Under the pieces are notes generated by a model. The model ran no database searches and was not told the DNA's origin. It saw only the letters and a program-made list of their open reading frames with translations. Positions 45,791 to 54,924 of a stretch of DNA of 64,000 bases are shown one piece after another (the stretch's first letter is position 1; every line of letters starts with the position of its first letter). The position numbers and the translations under genes were made by a program. Location of the stretch: NCBI GenBank assembly GCA_027035765.1, contig JALVUD010000002.1:62001-126000 (forward strand), written 5' to 3'. This DNA is from Campylobacteraceae bacterium. Its GTDB lineage: Bacteria > Campylobacterota > Campylobacteria > Campylobacterales > Sulfurovaceae.

Positions 45791-45991
45791 TCATCCTCCT
45801 CCGACGAAATGGAGCAGCTCGATCCGGTCTCCCTCCTGCAGAGGATGCTCGGGCCAGCGCTCCTTTTTGACGATCTCCATATTGACCGCCGCCGCCATCA
45901 CTTTCTCGCCGATTCCCAGCTCCTCGATCAGTTGCAGCAGGGTCGTTCCGGCCGGGATCTCTTTCACCTCTCCATTCACTGTAACCTTCAT
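45791..45991 (-). CDS. thiS: Sulfur carrier protein ThiS
   Basis: 66-residue ubiquitin-like protein that carries the thiocarboxylate sulfur for thiazole synthesis. It begins MKVTVNGEVKEIPAG and ends LLHFVGGG, with the terminal Gly-Gly needed for adenylation. AAGGAG precedes the ATG at 45991. A much longer in-frame reading to 46666 has no merit, since it runs antisense through the lipoprotein gene. No other thi genes are nearby. Confidence 0.92.
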   Translation of the reverse strand: MKVTVNGEVKEIPAGTTLLQLIEELGIGEKVMAAAVNMEIVKKERWPEHPLQEGDRIELLHFVGGG

Positions 45992-46114
45992 AAAACTCCT
46001 TCTTTTTATTACATTGCATCGATGGGGAGATATCTCTTTGATTCTATTGAGAACTTCAAGGAAAGTCAAGGTAGAATAGATCCCAAATATTGAAGCATTC
46101 AAGCGAGTCGGACA

Positions 46115-46585
46115 ATGAAAAAAACTCCAAAATATCTCCTCTATTCTCTGCTGACACTGGTGTTTGTCACCGGTTGTATGCCCCGGGTCCCCGTTCCCCA
46201 GCTTCCGGACCGCAACGAGACGGCAGTTCAACGGACGATGTGGGAGGACACCTCCACCGTCGAACGCAACTATTCCCTCAAACCCGAGCCCTATTCTCTG
46301 GATTCTAAGCAGAAAGATCCTGAACTTCTCGGTCCCCAGAGTACTCTGAAAAAGAACCTGGCAAGCAGTGAAATGGTCGAGTCCTCTTCTCTGCAGGAAC
46401 CGGAACCCAAACCGCAATTCGTCGCCAAAGACGCAACCGAAAAACCGGCAGCTCCCGCCATGACACGCAGCCGCTGCATCGAGCTCATCGGCCAGGCGGA
46501 CTACGACAAGTACACCCGCCAGTTCGGCAGCGAACAGGCGGCCCTCCGCAAGTGCATCATCCTGGAAAGGGTCCAGAAGCGTTGA
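46115..46585 (+). CDS. Putative lipoprotein of unknown function
   Basis: 156 residues with signal and lipobox (LLTLVFVTGC at residues 12-21). The body is polar and Pro/Glu/Lys-rich, probably disordered, with a short C-terminal folded segment holding two Cys (SRCIELIGQADYDKYTRQFG, ALRKCIILERVQ). I do not recognise the family. It is divergent from thiS and convergent with the MidA-like gene. Confidence 0.7.
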   Translation: MKKTPKYLLYSLLTLVFVTGCMPRVPVPQLPDRNETAVQRTMWEDTSTVERNYSLKPEPYSLDSKQKDPELLGPQSTLKKNLASSEMVESSSLQEPEPKPQFVAKDATEKPAAPAMTRSRCIELIGQADYDKYTRQFGSEQAALRKCIILERVQKR

Positions 46586-46677
46586 TCCGAAATCCCGGGT
46601 CCAAAGAGACAAAACCAGGCTACCGTGACTCCTCAGGTTCGGGATGACGGAACCACCTTCATCCACTTTCTACGAAC

Positions 46678-47667
46678 TCAGCTTTTGGAAAACTCCACCA
46701 CTTTGAAACGATCCCCCATGACCGTCGGAGCGATGAGGGTCTTGATCCGGTCCGCCTGACGCAGATAGTCGGCGTGGCTTGCGGTACGGGCGTACTGCTC
46801 CAGCAGATCGATCAGCCCATAGCGTACCAGGGCCCGCGCCTGGGTCTCGTAGCGCTCCAGCCGCATTCCCGCTCCTTCGAAGGCTTCGATCACATGGCCG
46901 AAGTTGACATCGTAGGTGATGTCGCTCTCCCCGAAGGCCTCCTGCAGATCCAGCGTTTCGTCGAAGAGAGGAAAGGTCTCATGCCGGCGATAGACCCGGA
47001 TAGAGAAGTCATTGCGCACATAGCGTTCACCGTAGTCGAAGGAGACAAACTCCAGCGCCTCGGCCGCCTGCGCCATCCGCGTTGCAAAGGCTTCGTAGCC
47101 GACGGCGATCTCCCCTTTTTCCAGGCGATGACGCTTGGCAAACTCCAGCAACTCCTCCTCGGCACTCACCCAGTCGATACGGTGGTCCCGCACCTCGGCC
47201 CGCTTACCCTCTTTGTAGAGTTCGCAGGGAAAAGCATCGAAGATCTCATTGGCGACAAAGAGGCCGTAGGGAACTTTGACCTCTTCGAGGGAAGCGAAGT
47301 GATGCAGCTGCACCCCGCTGCCGAAACGCTCGGCGAAATAGTCCCGCTGTACCTGTTGCACCGGTTCCTGCCGCTCCACGATCCCGAAACGCATACTCTC
47401 CACCAGGCTCGCGTCACAGCTGTAGAGCCACTGGATCATATCGGCCAGCAGATAGCCCCGATGGGCTCCGATCTCGATGAGCCAGGCATCTCTGGGAATC
47501 CGTCCCTCCCGGATCCCCTGCCAGAAACGATTGGCGATCGCCGCCCCGAAAAAGGCACTGGTACTCACCGCCGTATAGAAATCCCCGCCCTTGCCGATAT
47601 CCCGAAAGGTGCGATAGTATCCCCGCGGCCCGTAGAGCCACTCGTTCATATACTCACTGAAGCGCAA
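46678..47667 (-). CDS. MidA/NDUFAF7-like SAM-dependent methyltransferase
   Basis: 329 residues. Start is a TTG at 47667 with AAGG upstream, or the ATG six codons later. Family features are the N-terminal FSEYMNEWLYGPRGYYR, GGDFYTAVSTSAFFGAAIANRFW, a SAM-binding strand WLIEIGAHRGYLLADMI and VANEIFDAFPCELY. The mitochondrial relatives methylate an Arg of complex I subunit NDUFS2; a similar NuoD target is an inference. It stands alone. Confidence 0.82.
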   Translation of the reverse strand: MRFSEYMNEWLYGPRGYYRTFRDIGKGGDFYTAVSTSAFFGAAIANRFWQGIREGRIPRDAWLIEIGAHRGYLLADMIQWLYSCDASLVESMRFGIVERQEPVQQVQRDYFAERFGSGVQLHHFASLEEVKVPYGLFVANEIFDAFPCELYKEGKRAEVRDHRIDWVSAEEELLEFAKRHRLEKGEIAVGYEAFATRMAQAAEALEFVSFDYGERYVRNDFSIRVYRRHETFPLFDETLDLQEAFGESDITYDVNFGHVIEAFEGAGMRLERYETQARALVRYGLIDLLEQYARTASHADYLRQADRIKTLIAPTVMGDRFKVVEFSKS

Positions 47668-47678
47668 CGGTAAACCTT

Positions 47679-47710
47679 GTTATTGGTGTATTAGTGTATT
47701 GGTTATTGGG
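47679..47710. repeat. Short tandem repeat, TATTGG family
   Basis: Units TATTGGTG, TATTAGTG, TATTGGT, TATTGGG directly upstream of the MidA-like gene. Confidence 0.75.
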
Positions 47711-47762
47711 GGTAGAGTTCTAGCCCCGCATTGTAAGGCCAAAGCCCTTCCTCGAAAAAACC

Positions 47763-47779
47763 GCGTTGCAATGCAACGC
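47763..47779. repeat. Hairpin with GCAATGC centre
   Basis: GCGTTGC-AAT-GCAACGC, 7-bp stem. A related hairpin with the same TGCAATGCA centre is GGCTGC-AAT-GCAGCC at 2247-2261. Confidence 0.5.
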
Positions 47780-47786
47780 CCCGAAA

Positions 47787-47819
47787 TTACTAGTTTCTAG
47801 TTACTCGTTACTAGTTTCT
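47787..47819. repeat. Short tandem repeat, ACTAGTAAC family
   Basis: Units TTACTAG, TTTCTAG, TTACTCG, TTACTAG just after the TolC-family gene stop. Confidence 0.75.
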
Positions 47820-47825
47820 CAAAAT

Positions 47826-49031
47826 TCACTCATGGATTTTGCCATAGAGCTTCAAAAGCTGAATCTGCCGCTCGACCCCATAGATCTGTGCATCCAGTTT
47901 GGCCATGTTCATGGAGTTGCGCATCGTCTCCACGTCGAAGCGGGTCTTCTGTCCCGCAGCAGCCTGCTCTTTGGTGCTTTGGAGCAGACTCCGGTAGAGT
48001 TTCTGATCCGATCGGGCCAGGGCGATCTTTTTGTCGATGATGGCGAGGGTATCCAGGACCAGGCGGTATTCGCTTGCGACCTTGCGCCGGGCATCCTGGA
48101 GCTGGACCGCCTGCTGGAGATAGCGTACCCGCCCCGCTTCGATATCCTGGGGTGCGTTGATGCTCAGCGGCATGGAGATCCTGAATCCGTAACGGTAGTA
48201 GTCATCTTTCTGTCCGGGGATGGGCCGGTCGGAATCGGTGGCATAGTAGTTGGCATTCAGGGAGAAAGTAGGCAGATATTTGGCCCAGGTCACCTTGCTG
48301 TCGTATTCGCTCTGGGCCACATGGAGACGCTGGGCTTCCAGCTCCAGATTCCGGCGTCGGTACTCCCGGGGTGTGATGAGAGTCAGTCGGGGCAGCCTGA
48401 GACCCTCAGGGCGCTTGTCGCTCAGGAGTGAAAAGGCGTTGCGGAGGTTTTTCTCTGTCAGTTGGAGGGCCAGCAGGCTGGTTCGGTCCCGATTGCGCTG
48501 CAGGATCGCTTCATTGAGGAAACTGCTGTCGATCACTCCGGCATCATACTGCTCCTTTTTCCGCCGGATGTCGATATTGTCATTACGGATCTTCAGCCGC
48601 ATCTGCTGCTGCTGCAGGCGGTTCTTTTTCAGTTGGAAGAGCGTCTCGATCGCCTGGGTGATGAGCTGACGACGCTGAAGACGGATCTCGGTTCGTGTCG
48701 CCCCCTCCTTGGCGTTGGCGAACTTCACGGCGTAGTAGATCCCTCCGCTTTTGAAGATCGGCTGATCGATCCCGACGTTGAAAACCCGGTCTGTTTCGTG
48801 CCCGCTCGGGGAGATGGTGTTGGTGGTCTCCGAATAGTTGAGCATGATGGGGCTGATCCAGCTTTTGCGCAGGACAGCGCTCTGAAGCCGGTTGGCCTCC
48901 TGTTGATAGTCGAAGATCAGGTTCTTTTCCCGGGAGAGGTAGTTCTCCAGTTCACTCTCCGCCGCCAGCGGCAGCGTCAGCAGGAGACTAAAGTTGAGCC
49001 AGAGCTTTTTCAAAACGTTTGAACCCTTCAT
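47826..49031 (-). CDS. TolC-family outer-membrane efflux protein
   Basis: 401 residues with a signal peptide (LKKLWLNFSLLLTLPLAAES) and the long helical hairpins of TolC/OEP proteins (NAKEGATRTEIRLQRRQLIT, RIEEKEQ-type heptads, VRYLQQAVQLQDARRKVASE). The ATG at 49031 has GAGGAG four bases before it, inside the end of argD. It is shorter than E. coli TolC. No inner-membrane pump or adaptor lies next to it, so the partner is unknown. Confidence 0.82.
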   Translation of the reverse strand: MKGSNVLKKLWLNFSLLLTLPLAAESELENYLSREKNLIFDYQQEANRLQSAVLRKSWISPIMLNYSETTNTISPSGHETDRVFNVGIDQPIFKSGGIYYAVKFANAKEGATRTEIRLQRRQLITQAIETLFQLKKNRLQQQQMRLKIRNDNIDIRRKKEQYDAGVIDSSFLNEAILQRNRDRTSLLALQLTEKNLRNAFSLLSDKRPEGLRLPRLTLITPREYRRRNLELEAQRLHVAQSEYDSKVTWAKYLPTFSLNANYYATDSDRPIPGQKDDYYRYGFRISMPLSINAPQDIEAGRVRYLQQAVQLQDARRKVASEYRLVLDTLAIIDKKIALARSDQKLYRSLLQSTKEQAAAGQKTRFDVETMRNSMNMAKLDAQIYGVERQIQLLKLYGKIHE

Positions 49032-50175
49032 CGATCTCCTCGCGGCTGATGATCAGCGGAGGGAGGAAACGCACGGTATTGCGGCCCGCTTTGAGCACGA
49101 TCAGCCCTTCGGCGAAGGCCGCCTTGAGGATCGCCCCCTGGGTGGCGGCATCGACGCAGCGAAGCCCCCGCATCAAGCCCAGCCCCACCGCTTCGGTGAA
49201 GCGCTCGGGCATGCTCTCGGCCAGACGCGCCAGATAGCGGCTGAAGATCTCGATCCGCTCCGCCAGGGCTCCTGCGGACTGCTCCCGCTCCAGCACCTCC
49301 AGAACCGTCAGTCCCGCCCGGGTGCTCAGATAGTTGCCGCCGAAGGTGCTGCCGTGATCCCCGGGTTGGAAGATCTCTTTGAGCCGGGTCATGGCCACCC
49401 CGATGGGGACCCCGCCGCCCAGCCCTTTGGCCAGGGTGACGATATCGGGTTCGATCTCGTAAAGATTGGAGGCGAGAAATTCACCCGTGCGGTAGACCCC
49501 GGTCTGCACCTCGTCCACGATCAGAAGCAGTTCACGGCTGCGCAGGAAAGCCGCCAGATCCTGTACTTCACCCTTGTCGAAGGGCTGCACACCCCCCTCT
49601 CCCTGGACCAGTTCGATCATCACCGCCACAGTCTCCCCGTCGATGGCTTCATAGATCGCATCGATGGAGTCCACATAGGCGAAGCCCGCTGGATAGGGGG
49701 AGAAGTCGGGCTTGTGCATCTCTTTCTGGCCTGTGGCTTTGACCGTGGTGATGGTGCGGCCGTGGAAAGAGTGCTTGAGGGTGATGACCTTGTAGCGTTT
49801 GGATTCGAAACGGGTCTCACCGTATTTTCGGGCGATCTTGAGCGCCGCTTCGTTGGCTTCGGCTCCGGAGTTGCCGAAAAAACAGCGCATATCGTAACCG
49901 CTGAGTTCCACGATCCTTTGGGCCAGACGCGCCTGGGGTTCAATCACCTGGAGGTTGGAGACATGGATCAGCCGGGAAGCCTGCTCACAGAGGGCTTCGC
50001 TCAGTCTGGGGTGAGCATGCCCCAGACTGCAGACCCCGATCCCGCTGCCGAAATCGATGTACTCCCTCCCCTTTTCGTCATAGAGCTTCGCTCCCTCCCC
50101 CCGGACGAAGTTGGTATAGTTCCTGGCGTAGGACCCCAGGACATATTCACGATCGAGTCTCTCCAGTTCGTTCAC
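48988..50175 (-). CDS. argD: Acetylornithine aminotransferase ArgD
   Basis: PLP enzyme of arginine synthesis (may also serve lysine/diaminopimelate), 395 residues. Motifs are YIDFGSGIGVCSLGHAHP, FFGNSGAEANEAALKIARKY, LLIVDEVQTGVYRTG and the PLP Lys in TLAKGLGGGVPIG. The GTG start at 50175 has AAGGA upstream. Its end overlaps the TolC-family gene by 44 bases. Confidence 0.95.
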   Translation of the reverse strand: MNELERLDREYVLGSYARNYTNFVRGEGAKLYDEKGREYIDFGSGIGVCSLGHAHPRLSEALCEQASRLIHVSNLQVIEPQARLAQRIVELSGYDMRCFFGNSGAEANEAALKIARKYGETRFESKRYKVITLKHSFHGRTITTVKATGQKEMHKPDFSPYPAGFAYVDSIDAIYEAIDGETVAVMIELVQGEGGVQPFDKGEVQDLAAFLRSRELLLIVDEVQTGVYRTGEFLASNLYEIEPDIVTLAKGLGGGVPIGVAMTRLKEIFQPGDHGSTFGGNYLSTRAGLTVLEVLEREQSAGALAERIEIFSRYLARLAESMPERFTEAVGLGLMRGLRCVDAATQGAILKAAFAEGLIVLKAGRNTVRFLPPLIISREEIDEGFKRFEKALAQL

Positions 50176-50202
50176 AGAAAATCCTTACATGAAATTGCCG
50201 AT

Positions 50203-50208
50203 ATTATA
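50203..50208 (-). promoter_or_regulatory. Sigma-70 -10 box for argD
   Basis: TATAAT on the minus strand 28 bases before the argD start. A plus-strand TATAAT for clcA lies at 50251-50256, so the two divergent promoters are about 50 bases apart. Confidence 0.5.
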
Positions 50209-50250
50209 ACACTTTTACTGTCGGTTAAATTGCGTTAAAAATGGGAGTGC

Positions 50251-50256
50251 TATAAT
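50251..50256 (+). promoter_or_regulatory. Sigma-70 -10 box for clcA
   Basis: Perfect TATAAT 38 bases before the clcA ATG, in the context GTGCTATAATTGT. Confidence 0.5.
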
Positions 50257-50293
50257 TGTCGAAAGCCAGCAGAAAAGCGAGAAAATCGTCTTT

Positions 50294-51754
50294 ATGAAAT
50301 TCAAATTGCCAACTGAGCATCCATCCATTTTACTGAGTGTCACCAAATGGACCATACTCTCGAGCGGAGTAGGCATCATCATCGGGGCGATCGTCACGCT
50401 CTTTCTGAATATACTCGCCTACGGGGAGAGTGCCCGCGGACTCCTCCCCTTTCACTACTACTATCTGCTGCCCCTGGGACTGGTACTCAGTGTCTGGCTC
50501 ACCCGACGGTTCGCCCCTGAAGCCAAGGGACACGGAACCGAAAAGGTGATCGAGGCGGTGCACAAGCGCGACGGCAAGATCAATGTAGCAGTCATCCCCG
50601 TCAAGCTGCTGACCACCGTTGTGACCCTGGTCAGCGGCGGTTCGGCGGGAAAGGAGGGCCCCGGTGCACAGATCGGAGCCGGAACCGCTTCGGCTATCTC
50701 CGATCTGCTCCACTTCTCCAAACGGGATCGCAAAAAGCTGGTCATCTGCGGAATCAGCGCCGGCTTCGCCACTGTCTTCGGCACCCCCATCGCCGGGGCG
50801 ATCTTCGGGATCGAGGTCCTGGTGGTGGGGGCGGTGATGTACGAAGTGCTCCTCCCCTCCTTCGTGGCCGGCTTCAGCGCCTTTTTTACCGCCCAATACC
50901 TGGGCGCCCACTACACCTATTACGATATCAGCTACTTCCAACACTACTTCATCGACCTGGTCCTCATCGCCAAAGTGATCCTGGGCGGAGTCTTTTTCGG
51001 TCTGGTGGCCTGGCTCATTATCGCCACCCTCAAACAGACCGAAGCTGCCGTTGAGAGGATCCCGATGAATCCCTACTTCAAGGCGATTGGAGCGGGCGTC
51101 CTCCTGATCCTACTGGTTCCCCTGGTCGGAGAGCACTATTTCGGCCTGGGGCTGGACACCATCTCCCAGACGATGCGGGTCGACAGCAGCCTGGGGAGTG
51201 ACGCCCTGCCCTGGTACGCTTTTCTGGTCAAAATCTTCTACACCGCCGTCACCTTGGGATCCGGGGGGAGCGGAGGGATCATCACACCGATCTTCTACAT
51301 CGGGGCCACCAGCGGCCACTGGTTCGGCGGTCTCTTCGGGAGCGAGCATCAGCTGGCTCTCTTCGCCGCCCTGGGATTTGTCAGCGTCCTGGCCGGGGCC
51401 ACCAACGCCCCCATCGCCGCTACGGTAATGGCCATGGAGCTTTTCGGGATGGATGTGGCCCACTACGCTGCCGTGAGCATCGTTATCAGCTTCCTGCTCT
51501 CAGGCCACCGCAGTGTCTTCCCCTCCCAGAAGATCCAGATGAGCAAGTCGGATCTGCTGGAGATCGAGTTCGGTGAAGATATCGAACACTCCCGGGTGAA
51601 GTTCGACAAAGCCCACTACCGCCGTTTCAACAGGATCTATCACGATATTCAGCTCAAGCGCCATCGCCATCGGCAGGACCGGCTCAAACGCCGAAAGAAA
51701 AGTGAGGAAGAGATAGAGAATGAAACAGGGGGGAAGAGTGAGGAGGAGGAGTAG
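50294..51754 (+). CDS. clcA: ClC-family chloride channel/antiporter
   Basis: 486 residues with the ClC fold and about 10 hydrophobic helices. The selectivity elements are GGSAGKEGPGAQIG (the gating Glu kept, Lys in place of the usual Arg) and GSGGSGGIITPIFYIGA. It should exchange Cl- for H+ in acid or osmotic stress. The C-terminus is highly basic then acidic (LKRHRHRQDRLKRRKK) and has no CBS pair. Confidence 0.92.
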   Translation: MKFKLPTEHPSILLSVTKWTILSSGVGIIIGAIVTLFLNILAYGESARGLLPFHYYYLLPLGLVLSVWLTRRFAPEAKGHGTEKVIEAVHKRDGKINVAVIPVKLLTTVVTLVSGGSAGKEGPGAQIGAGTASAISDLLHFSKRDRKKLVICGISAGFATVFGTPIAGAIFGIEVLVVGAVMYEVLLPSFVAGFSAFFTAQYLGAHYTYYDISYFQHYFIDLVLIAKVILGGVFFGLVAWLIIATLKQTEAAVERIPMNPYFKAIGAGVLLILLVPLVGEHYFGLGLDTISQTMRVDSSLGSDALPWYAFLVKIFYTAVTLGSGGSGGIITPIFYIGATSGHWFGGLFGSEHQLALFAALGFVSVLAGATNAPIAATVMAMELFGMDVAHYAAVSIVISFLLSGHRSVFPSQKIQMSKSDLLEIEFGEDIEHSRVKFDKAHYRRFNRIYHDIQLKRHRHRQDRLKRRKKSEEEIENETGGKSEEEE

Positions 51755-51787
51755 AAACTAGTAACGAATAACTAGTAACTAGTAACC
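51752..51787. repeat. Short tandem repeat, ACTAGTAAC family
   Basis: Begins at the clcA stop codon: units ACTAGTA, ACGAATA, ACTAGTA, ACTAGTA. It is nearly the same as the block at 9115-9151, including the flanking CCGATTTT. Confidence 0.8.
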
Positions 51788-51841
51788 GATTTTGGAGTGG
51801 GAGTGAGGAGTTTAAACCGGTTGACATTCTTTCTCAAACTT

Positions 51842-51884
51842 TCCAATCCAAAATCCAAAATTCCTAATTCCTAATTCCTAATTT
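51842..51884. repeat. Short tandem repeats, ATCCAAA and ATTCCTA units
   Basis: ATCCAAA units pass into three perfect copies of ATTCCTA (about 51859-51882), which end inside the last codons of ribF. Confidence 0.75.
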
Positions 51885-52692
51885 TTTCCAATTTCTCCAT
51901 CGCTTCTTCGATATCGGCATAGATCTGCTCCTTGAGCACCTGGGGGGTGTCGAAGCGTCGGTTGGGCCGTAGATACTCCGCGAACTCCAGGAAGATTCGC
52001 CCGGAGACGGGGCCGATCCGGCGGTCCAGCAGGTGGGTCTCCACGGCGAAGCTGCCGTCGGTGCTGTGCCGGTATCCCAGGAAGATGACACTGGGGAAGC
52101 GCTCACTGCCGATCCGGGTATAGCCGGCATAGACCCCTTCCGCCGGGAGCTGATACCCTTTGACACGCAGGTTGATCGTGGGGACGAACTCCCTGCGCCC
52201 CAGCCCCTGGCCCGGTACCGGCTCACCGTCGACGGTATAGCGCCGGCCCAGCAGGGCATTGGCGCTTTTCAGTTCCCCCTCCTGCAGCAAACGGCGGATG
52301 GTTCTTGCATGGACCGGTATCCCCTCCACCCGGATCTCGGGGAGGATCTCCACCTCTCCTTCAAAGAGCTCTCTGAGTGTCTCAGCACTTCCGTCGCGTC
52401 CTCGTCCAAAGCGGAAATCGTAGCCCACGATGATCTTCTCCAGGCGGGGATAGTCCCGTTTCAACAGCTCGACGAAGGCTTCCGCCGAAAGCCCCCGTAT
52501 CTTTTCAAAGCAATAGAAATCCATCGGCCGGTCGGTATACCAGCTGCGTTTGAAACCCGGGGTCAGGCTCCCGAGCTGCCGCTCGATCACCGTCACCGCT
52601 TCCGCCCGCCGGATCAGCTCCTGATGGGCAACATGCATCCCGTCGAAGGAGCCGATGGCGATCCTTCGGATATTGTTGTCGATCCTGATCAC
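51871..52692 (-). CDS. ribF: Bifunctional riboflavin kinase/FAD synthetase RibF
   Basis: 273 residues. N-terminal nucleotidyltransferase part (IAIGSFDGMHVAHQELIRRA with the HxGH-like motif as HVAH; VGYDFRFGRGRDGS) and C-terminal riboflavin kinase part (ANALLGRRYTVDGEPVPGQG, FVPTINLRV, LEFAEYLRPNRRFDT). The GTG start has GAGGAG upstream. Shorter than E. coli RibF, as in other Campylobacterota. Its last codons are made of ATTCCTA tandem repeats. Confidence 0.9.
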   Translation of the reverse strand: MIRIDNNIRRIAIGSFDGMHVAHQELIRRAEAVTVIERQLGSLTPGFKRSWYTDRPMDFYCFEKIRGLSAEAFVELLKRDYPRLEKIIVGYDFRFGRGRDGSAETLRELFEGEVEILPEIRVEGIPVHARTIRRLLQEGELKSANALLGRRYTVDGEPVPGQGLGRREFVPTINLRVKGYQLPAEGVYAGYTRIGSERFPSVIFLGYRHSTDGSFAVETHLLDRRIGPVSGRIFLEFAEYLRPNRRFDTPQVLKEQIYADIEEAMEKLEKIRN

Positions 52693-52771
52693 ACTTTCTC
52701 CTCTTCATACCCATAGTACATATTGGGGTAAAAACAGCGGCTATTATACGATACAATGGGAAAAAGAATAA

Positions 52772-52936
52772 CCCAAAATTTGCAGTAGAAAGTACGCTAG
52801 ATGTGTTGATGCTCGGTGTGTAGGGGTGTCGAAGAGAAGCGCAGGCGCACTTTGAAAGTGCGTTGAGCATTCGCTTCGATCGCCCATGCCACCGATGATC
52901 AATGCAAATAGCGTGCAGGCTAATACAAGTTTTGGG
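52772..52936 (-). mobile_element. 165-bp MITE-like element, copy 2
   Basis: Inverted copy of 37357-37521. Its ends form the perfect inverted repeat AACCCAAAA/TTTTGGGTT. The central hairpin is GCACTTT-G-AAAGTGC at 52847-52861, with the CC/GG pairs of copy 1 replaced by TT/AA. No target duplication is evident. It ends 16 bases before the DUF4139 gene and supplies part of its upstream region. Confidence 0.75.
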
Positions 52937-52952
52937 TTCCAGGAGTCTGTCG

Positions 52953-54338
52953 ATGAAATTTCTCTCCCTCTTTGTATTGGGTGGCCTCGTACTGGCTGCC
53001 GATACGATCATCCCCTCCAAAGGGACCGATCTCTCACTGACCATCTACAACAACGACCGGGTCTTCGTCCACGAGATCCGCCATACGAAGATCCCGGCGG
53101 GCAGACAGCGGCTCATCTATCAGAACGTCCCCAGTTCCCTGATCACTGCCAGCGTCGTGCCCGACTTTATCGGGCTTCCCGTCACCCTCTACTCCCAGAA
53201 CTATGTTTACGATCTGGTCAACCTGCAGGCCATGCTCAAAAAGAGCGTCGGCCGAACCGTCGCCTTCCATCCCAACGGCAAAAATCCCGGTCTCAAGCAC
53301 GGTACCCTCCTCAGTGCCCAGGATCCTGTCATGGTCCGGGAGGAGAAGAGCGGCCGGATCATTGCCCTGGAGAAAGCGACCCAGGTGGTCTTCCCCTCTG
53401 TCCCTCCCAACATGATCACCCGTCCCAGCCTGATCTGGAACATCGAGGCTCCCCAAGAGGGAAATCTGACCGTGGATCTGAAGTACCTTGGCACCGGAAT
53501 CCGCTGGAAAAGCGACTATGTCCTGGATCTCCATCCCAAAGCGAAGAACATGGATCTGGTGGGCTGGATCACCGTGGACAACCGCTCCGGCGTCAGCTAT
53601 CCCAACGCCCGCATCACCTGCCTCGCCGGAGAGGTCCATACCGCTGCCACCCCGAGAAAGAACCGGGTCCTCTACAAAGCCATGGCCGAAGCCGTAGCGG
53701 CTCCCGAGGTAAAAGAGGAGGCCTTCTCCGGCTACCACATCTACAAGATCCCCTTCCGGGAGACCATCGCCGACAAGGAGCAGAAGCAGATCCGTTTCCT
53801 GGAGAAACGCTCCGTCGGCTACGAGAGCTACGGCCGGGCCCAGGTCGCCTCCTTCCCCCGCAAAGGGGTGCAGAAGCTCAGTTTCCTCAACACCCTGCGT
53901 TTTGCCAATACCCGGGCCAACGGCATGGGGATCCCCCTGCCGACAGGGATCGTTCGGATGTACAGTACCGACAGTGAGGGCAAAACCCACTTCATCGGCG
54001 AGAGCCGTCTGGGCAATATCCCGGCGGACGAACCGGTCACCCTCACCATCGGTACCCTCTTCGATGCCACCGGAGAGAAACGTACCACCAAATACATCGC
54101 CCGGGAGGGATACCGAAACGTCGTGAGCACCTACACCCTCAACAATCGGGGCAAAACACCGCTGACACTGAAGGTCGAAGAGCGCCTCCCCACCTTCGGC
54201 GGTACGATCCACCTCAAAAGCAGCTGCAAAGGCCCCTGCTCCGTCAAAAAACTCAGTGCCTTTGTCCGGGAGTTCACCGTCAAACTCCCTCCCAAAAAGA
54301 GTTATCAATTCACCTCCGAGTTCGAGGTGATCCGCTAA
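52953..54338 (+). CDS. Secreted DUF4139-domain protein
   Basis: 461 residues with a signal peptide (MKFLSLFVLGGLVLAAD). The DUF4139 core is visible: LTIYNNDRVFVHEIR, a middle domain (PSLIWNIEAPQEGNLTVDLKY, GWITVDNRSGVSYPNARITCLAGEVH) and a beta-sandwich end. The ATG at 52953 has AGGAG upstream; the in-frame start at 52902 lies inside the MITE-like element. Family function unknown, expected in the periplasm or cell surface. Confidence 0.8.
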   Translation: MKFLSLFVLGGLVLAADTIIPSKGTDLSLTIYNNDRVFVHEIRHTKIPAGRQRLIYQNVPSSLITASVVPDFIGLPVTLYSQNYVYDLVNLQAMLKKSVGRTVAFHPNGKNPGLKHGTLLSAQDPVMVREEKSGRIIALEKATQVVFPSVPPNMITRPSLIWNIEAPQEGNLTVDLKYLGTGIRWKSDYVLDLHPKAKNMDLVGWITVDNRSGVSYPNARITCLAGEVHTAATPRKNRVLYKAMAEAVAAPEVKEEAFSGYHIYKIPFRETIADKEQKQIRFLEKRSVGYESYGRAQVASFPRKGVQKLSFLNTLRFANTRANGMGIPLPTGIVRMYSTDSEGKTHFIGESRLGNIPADEPVTLTIGTLFDATGEKRTTKYIAREGYRNVVSTYTLNNRGKTPLTLKVEERLPTFGGTIHLKSSCKGPCSVKKLSAFVREFTVKLPPKKSYQFTSEFEVIR

Positions 54339-54347
54339 GGCCCTGAG

Positions 54348-54632
54348 ATGAACTACCCCATGAGAGTGGCCCTGGGCTTTGCGGCGGGAGCACTGCTCGG
54401 CCTTATGGTAGGTTTGGGAATCTCTGCACTCTTGAGCTTCGTCACATCGGTCAAACCCGGCGGGCCCGGGGTCGCTATCGGCAATCTTCTCAGTCTGTTG
54501 ACGGGCGGCTTCCTCTCGGGAGCCCTCGGCGGCGCGGCGATCGGTAGAGGTTCCCGGCCGATCCTGGGCTACGGACTCGCCTTCATCCCGGTTTTCGCTC
54601 TGGCGATGATCTCACTGCTGGCCTTTATGTGA
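54348..54632 (+). CDS. Small membrane protein, Gly-rich helices
   Basis: 94 residues with three hydrophobic helices (VALGFAAGALLGLMVGLGIS, LLTGGFLSGALGGAAIG, YGLAFIPVFALAMISLLA). It starts 9 bases after the DUF4139 gene and abuts the next small membrane gene. I do not recognise the family. The pair could be subunits of one membrane complex. Confidence 0.6.
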   Translation: MNYPMRVALGFAAGALLGLMVGLGISALLSFVTSVKPGGPGVAIGNLLSLLTGGFLSGALGGAAIGRGSRPILGYGLAFIPVFALAMISLLAFM

Positions 54633-54642
54633 GGTGGCTGCC

Positions 54643-54924
54643 TTGCATCTGAGCGCCGATATCTTTCAGACCTTTGTCCTGGCCCTCCCGGTCGCCTACG
54701 CTCTGGCCGGTCTGGTGGGCGGTCTCTTCCTCGGAGCCGGGAGCTCCGGAGCCCTCGCCTCCGCCCGGTCCTTCGGCTTCGGCGCGCTCTTGGCCGGCCT
54801 CCTGGTCTGGCTCGCCACCCTTCTCTCTCCCCACCTGGGTTTCTACGCCGCTCTGGCCGATCCGATCCTCGCCGGAGGGATCGGCGGCTGGCTGCTGGGT
54901 CGCTATCTGGAACGGCAGCCGTGA
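54643..54924 (+). CDS. Small membrane protein, second of a pair
   Basis: About 93 residues from a TTG at 54643 with GAGG seven bases upstream (a GTG at 54634 is the alternative). Three hydrophobic, Gly/Ala/Leu-rich helices (LALPVAYALAGLVGGLFLGA, FGALLAGLLVWLATLL, DPILAGGIGGWLLGRYL). Its composition resembles the preceding protein, perhaps an old duplication. Function unknown. Confidence 0.6.
   Translation: MHLSADIFQTFVLALPVAYALAGLVGGLFLGAGSSGALASARSFGFGALLAGLLVWLATLLSPHLGFYAALADPILAGGIGGWLLGRYLERQP

Noticed and set aside
45991..46666. Extension of thiS into a 291-residue protein
   Set aside because: The extra part is antisense to the lipoprotein gene at 46115-46585, and the strong ribosome site and family match place the start at 45991.
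52772..52936. Target-site duplication around MITE copy 2
   Set aside because: The flanks AATAA and TTCCA do not match; only copy 1 has a clear direct repeat.
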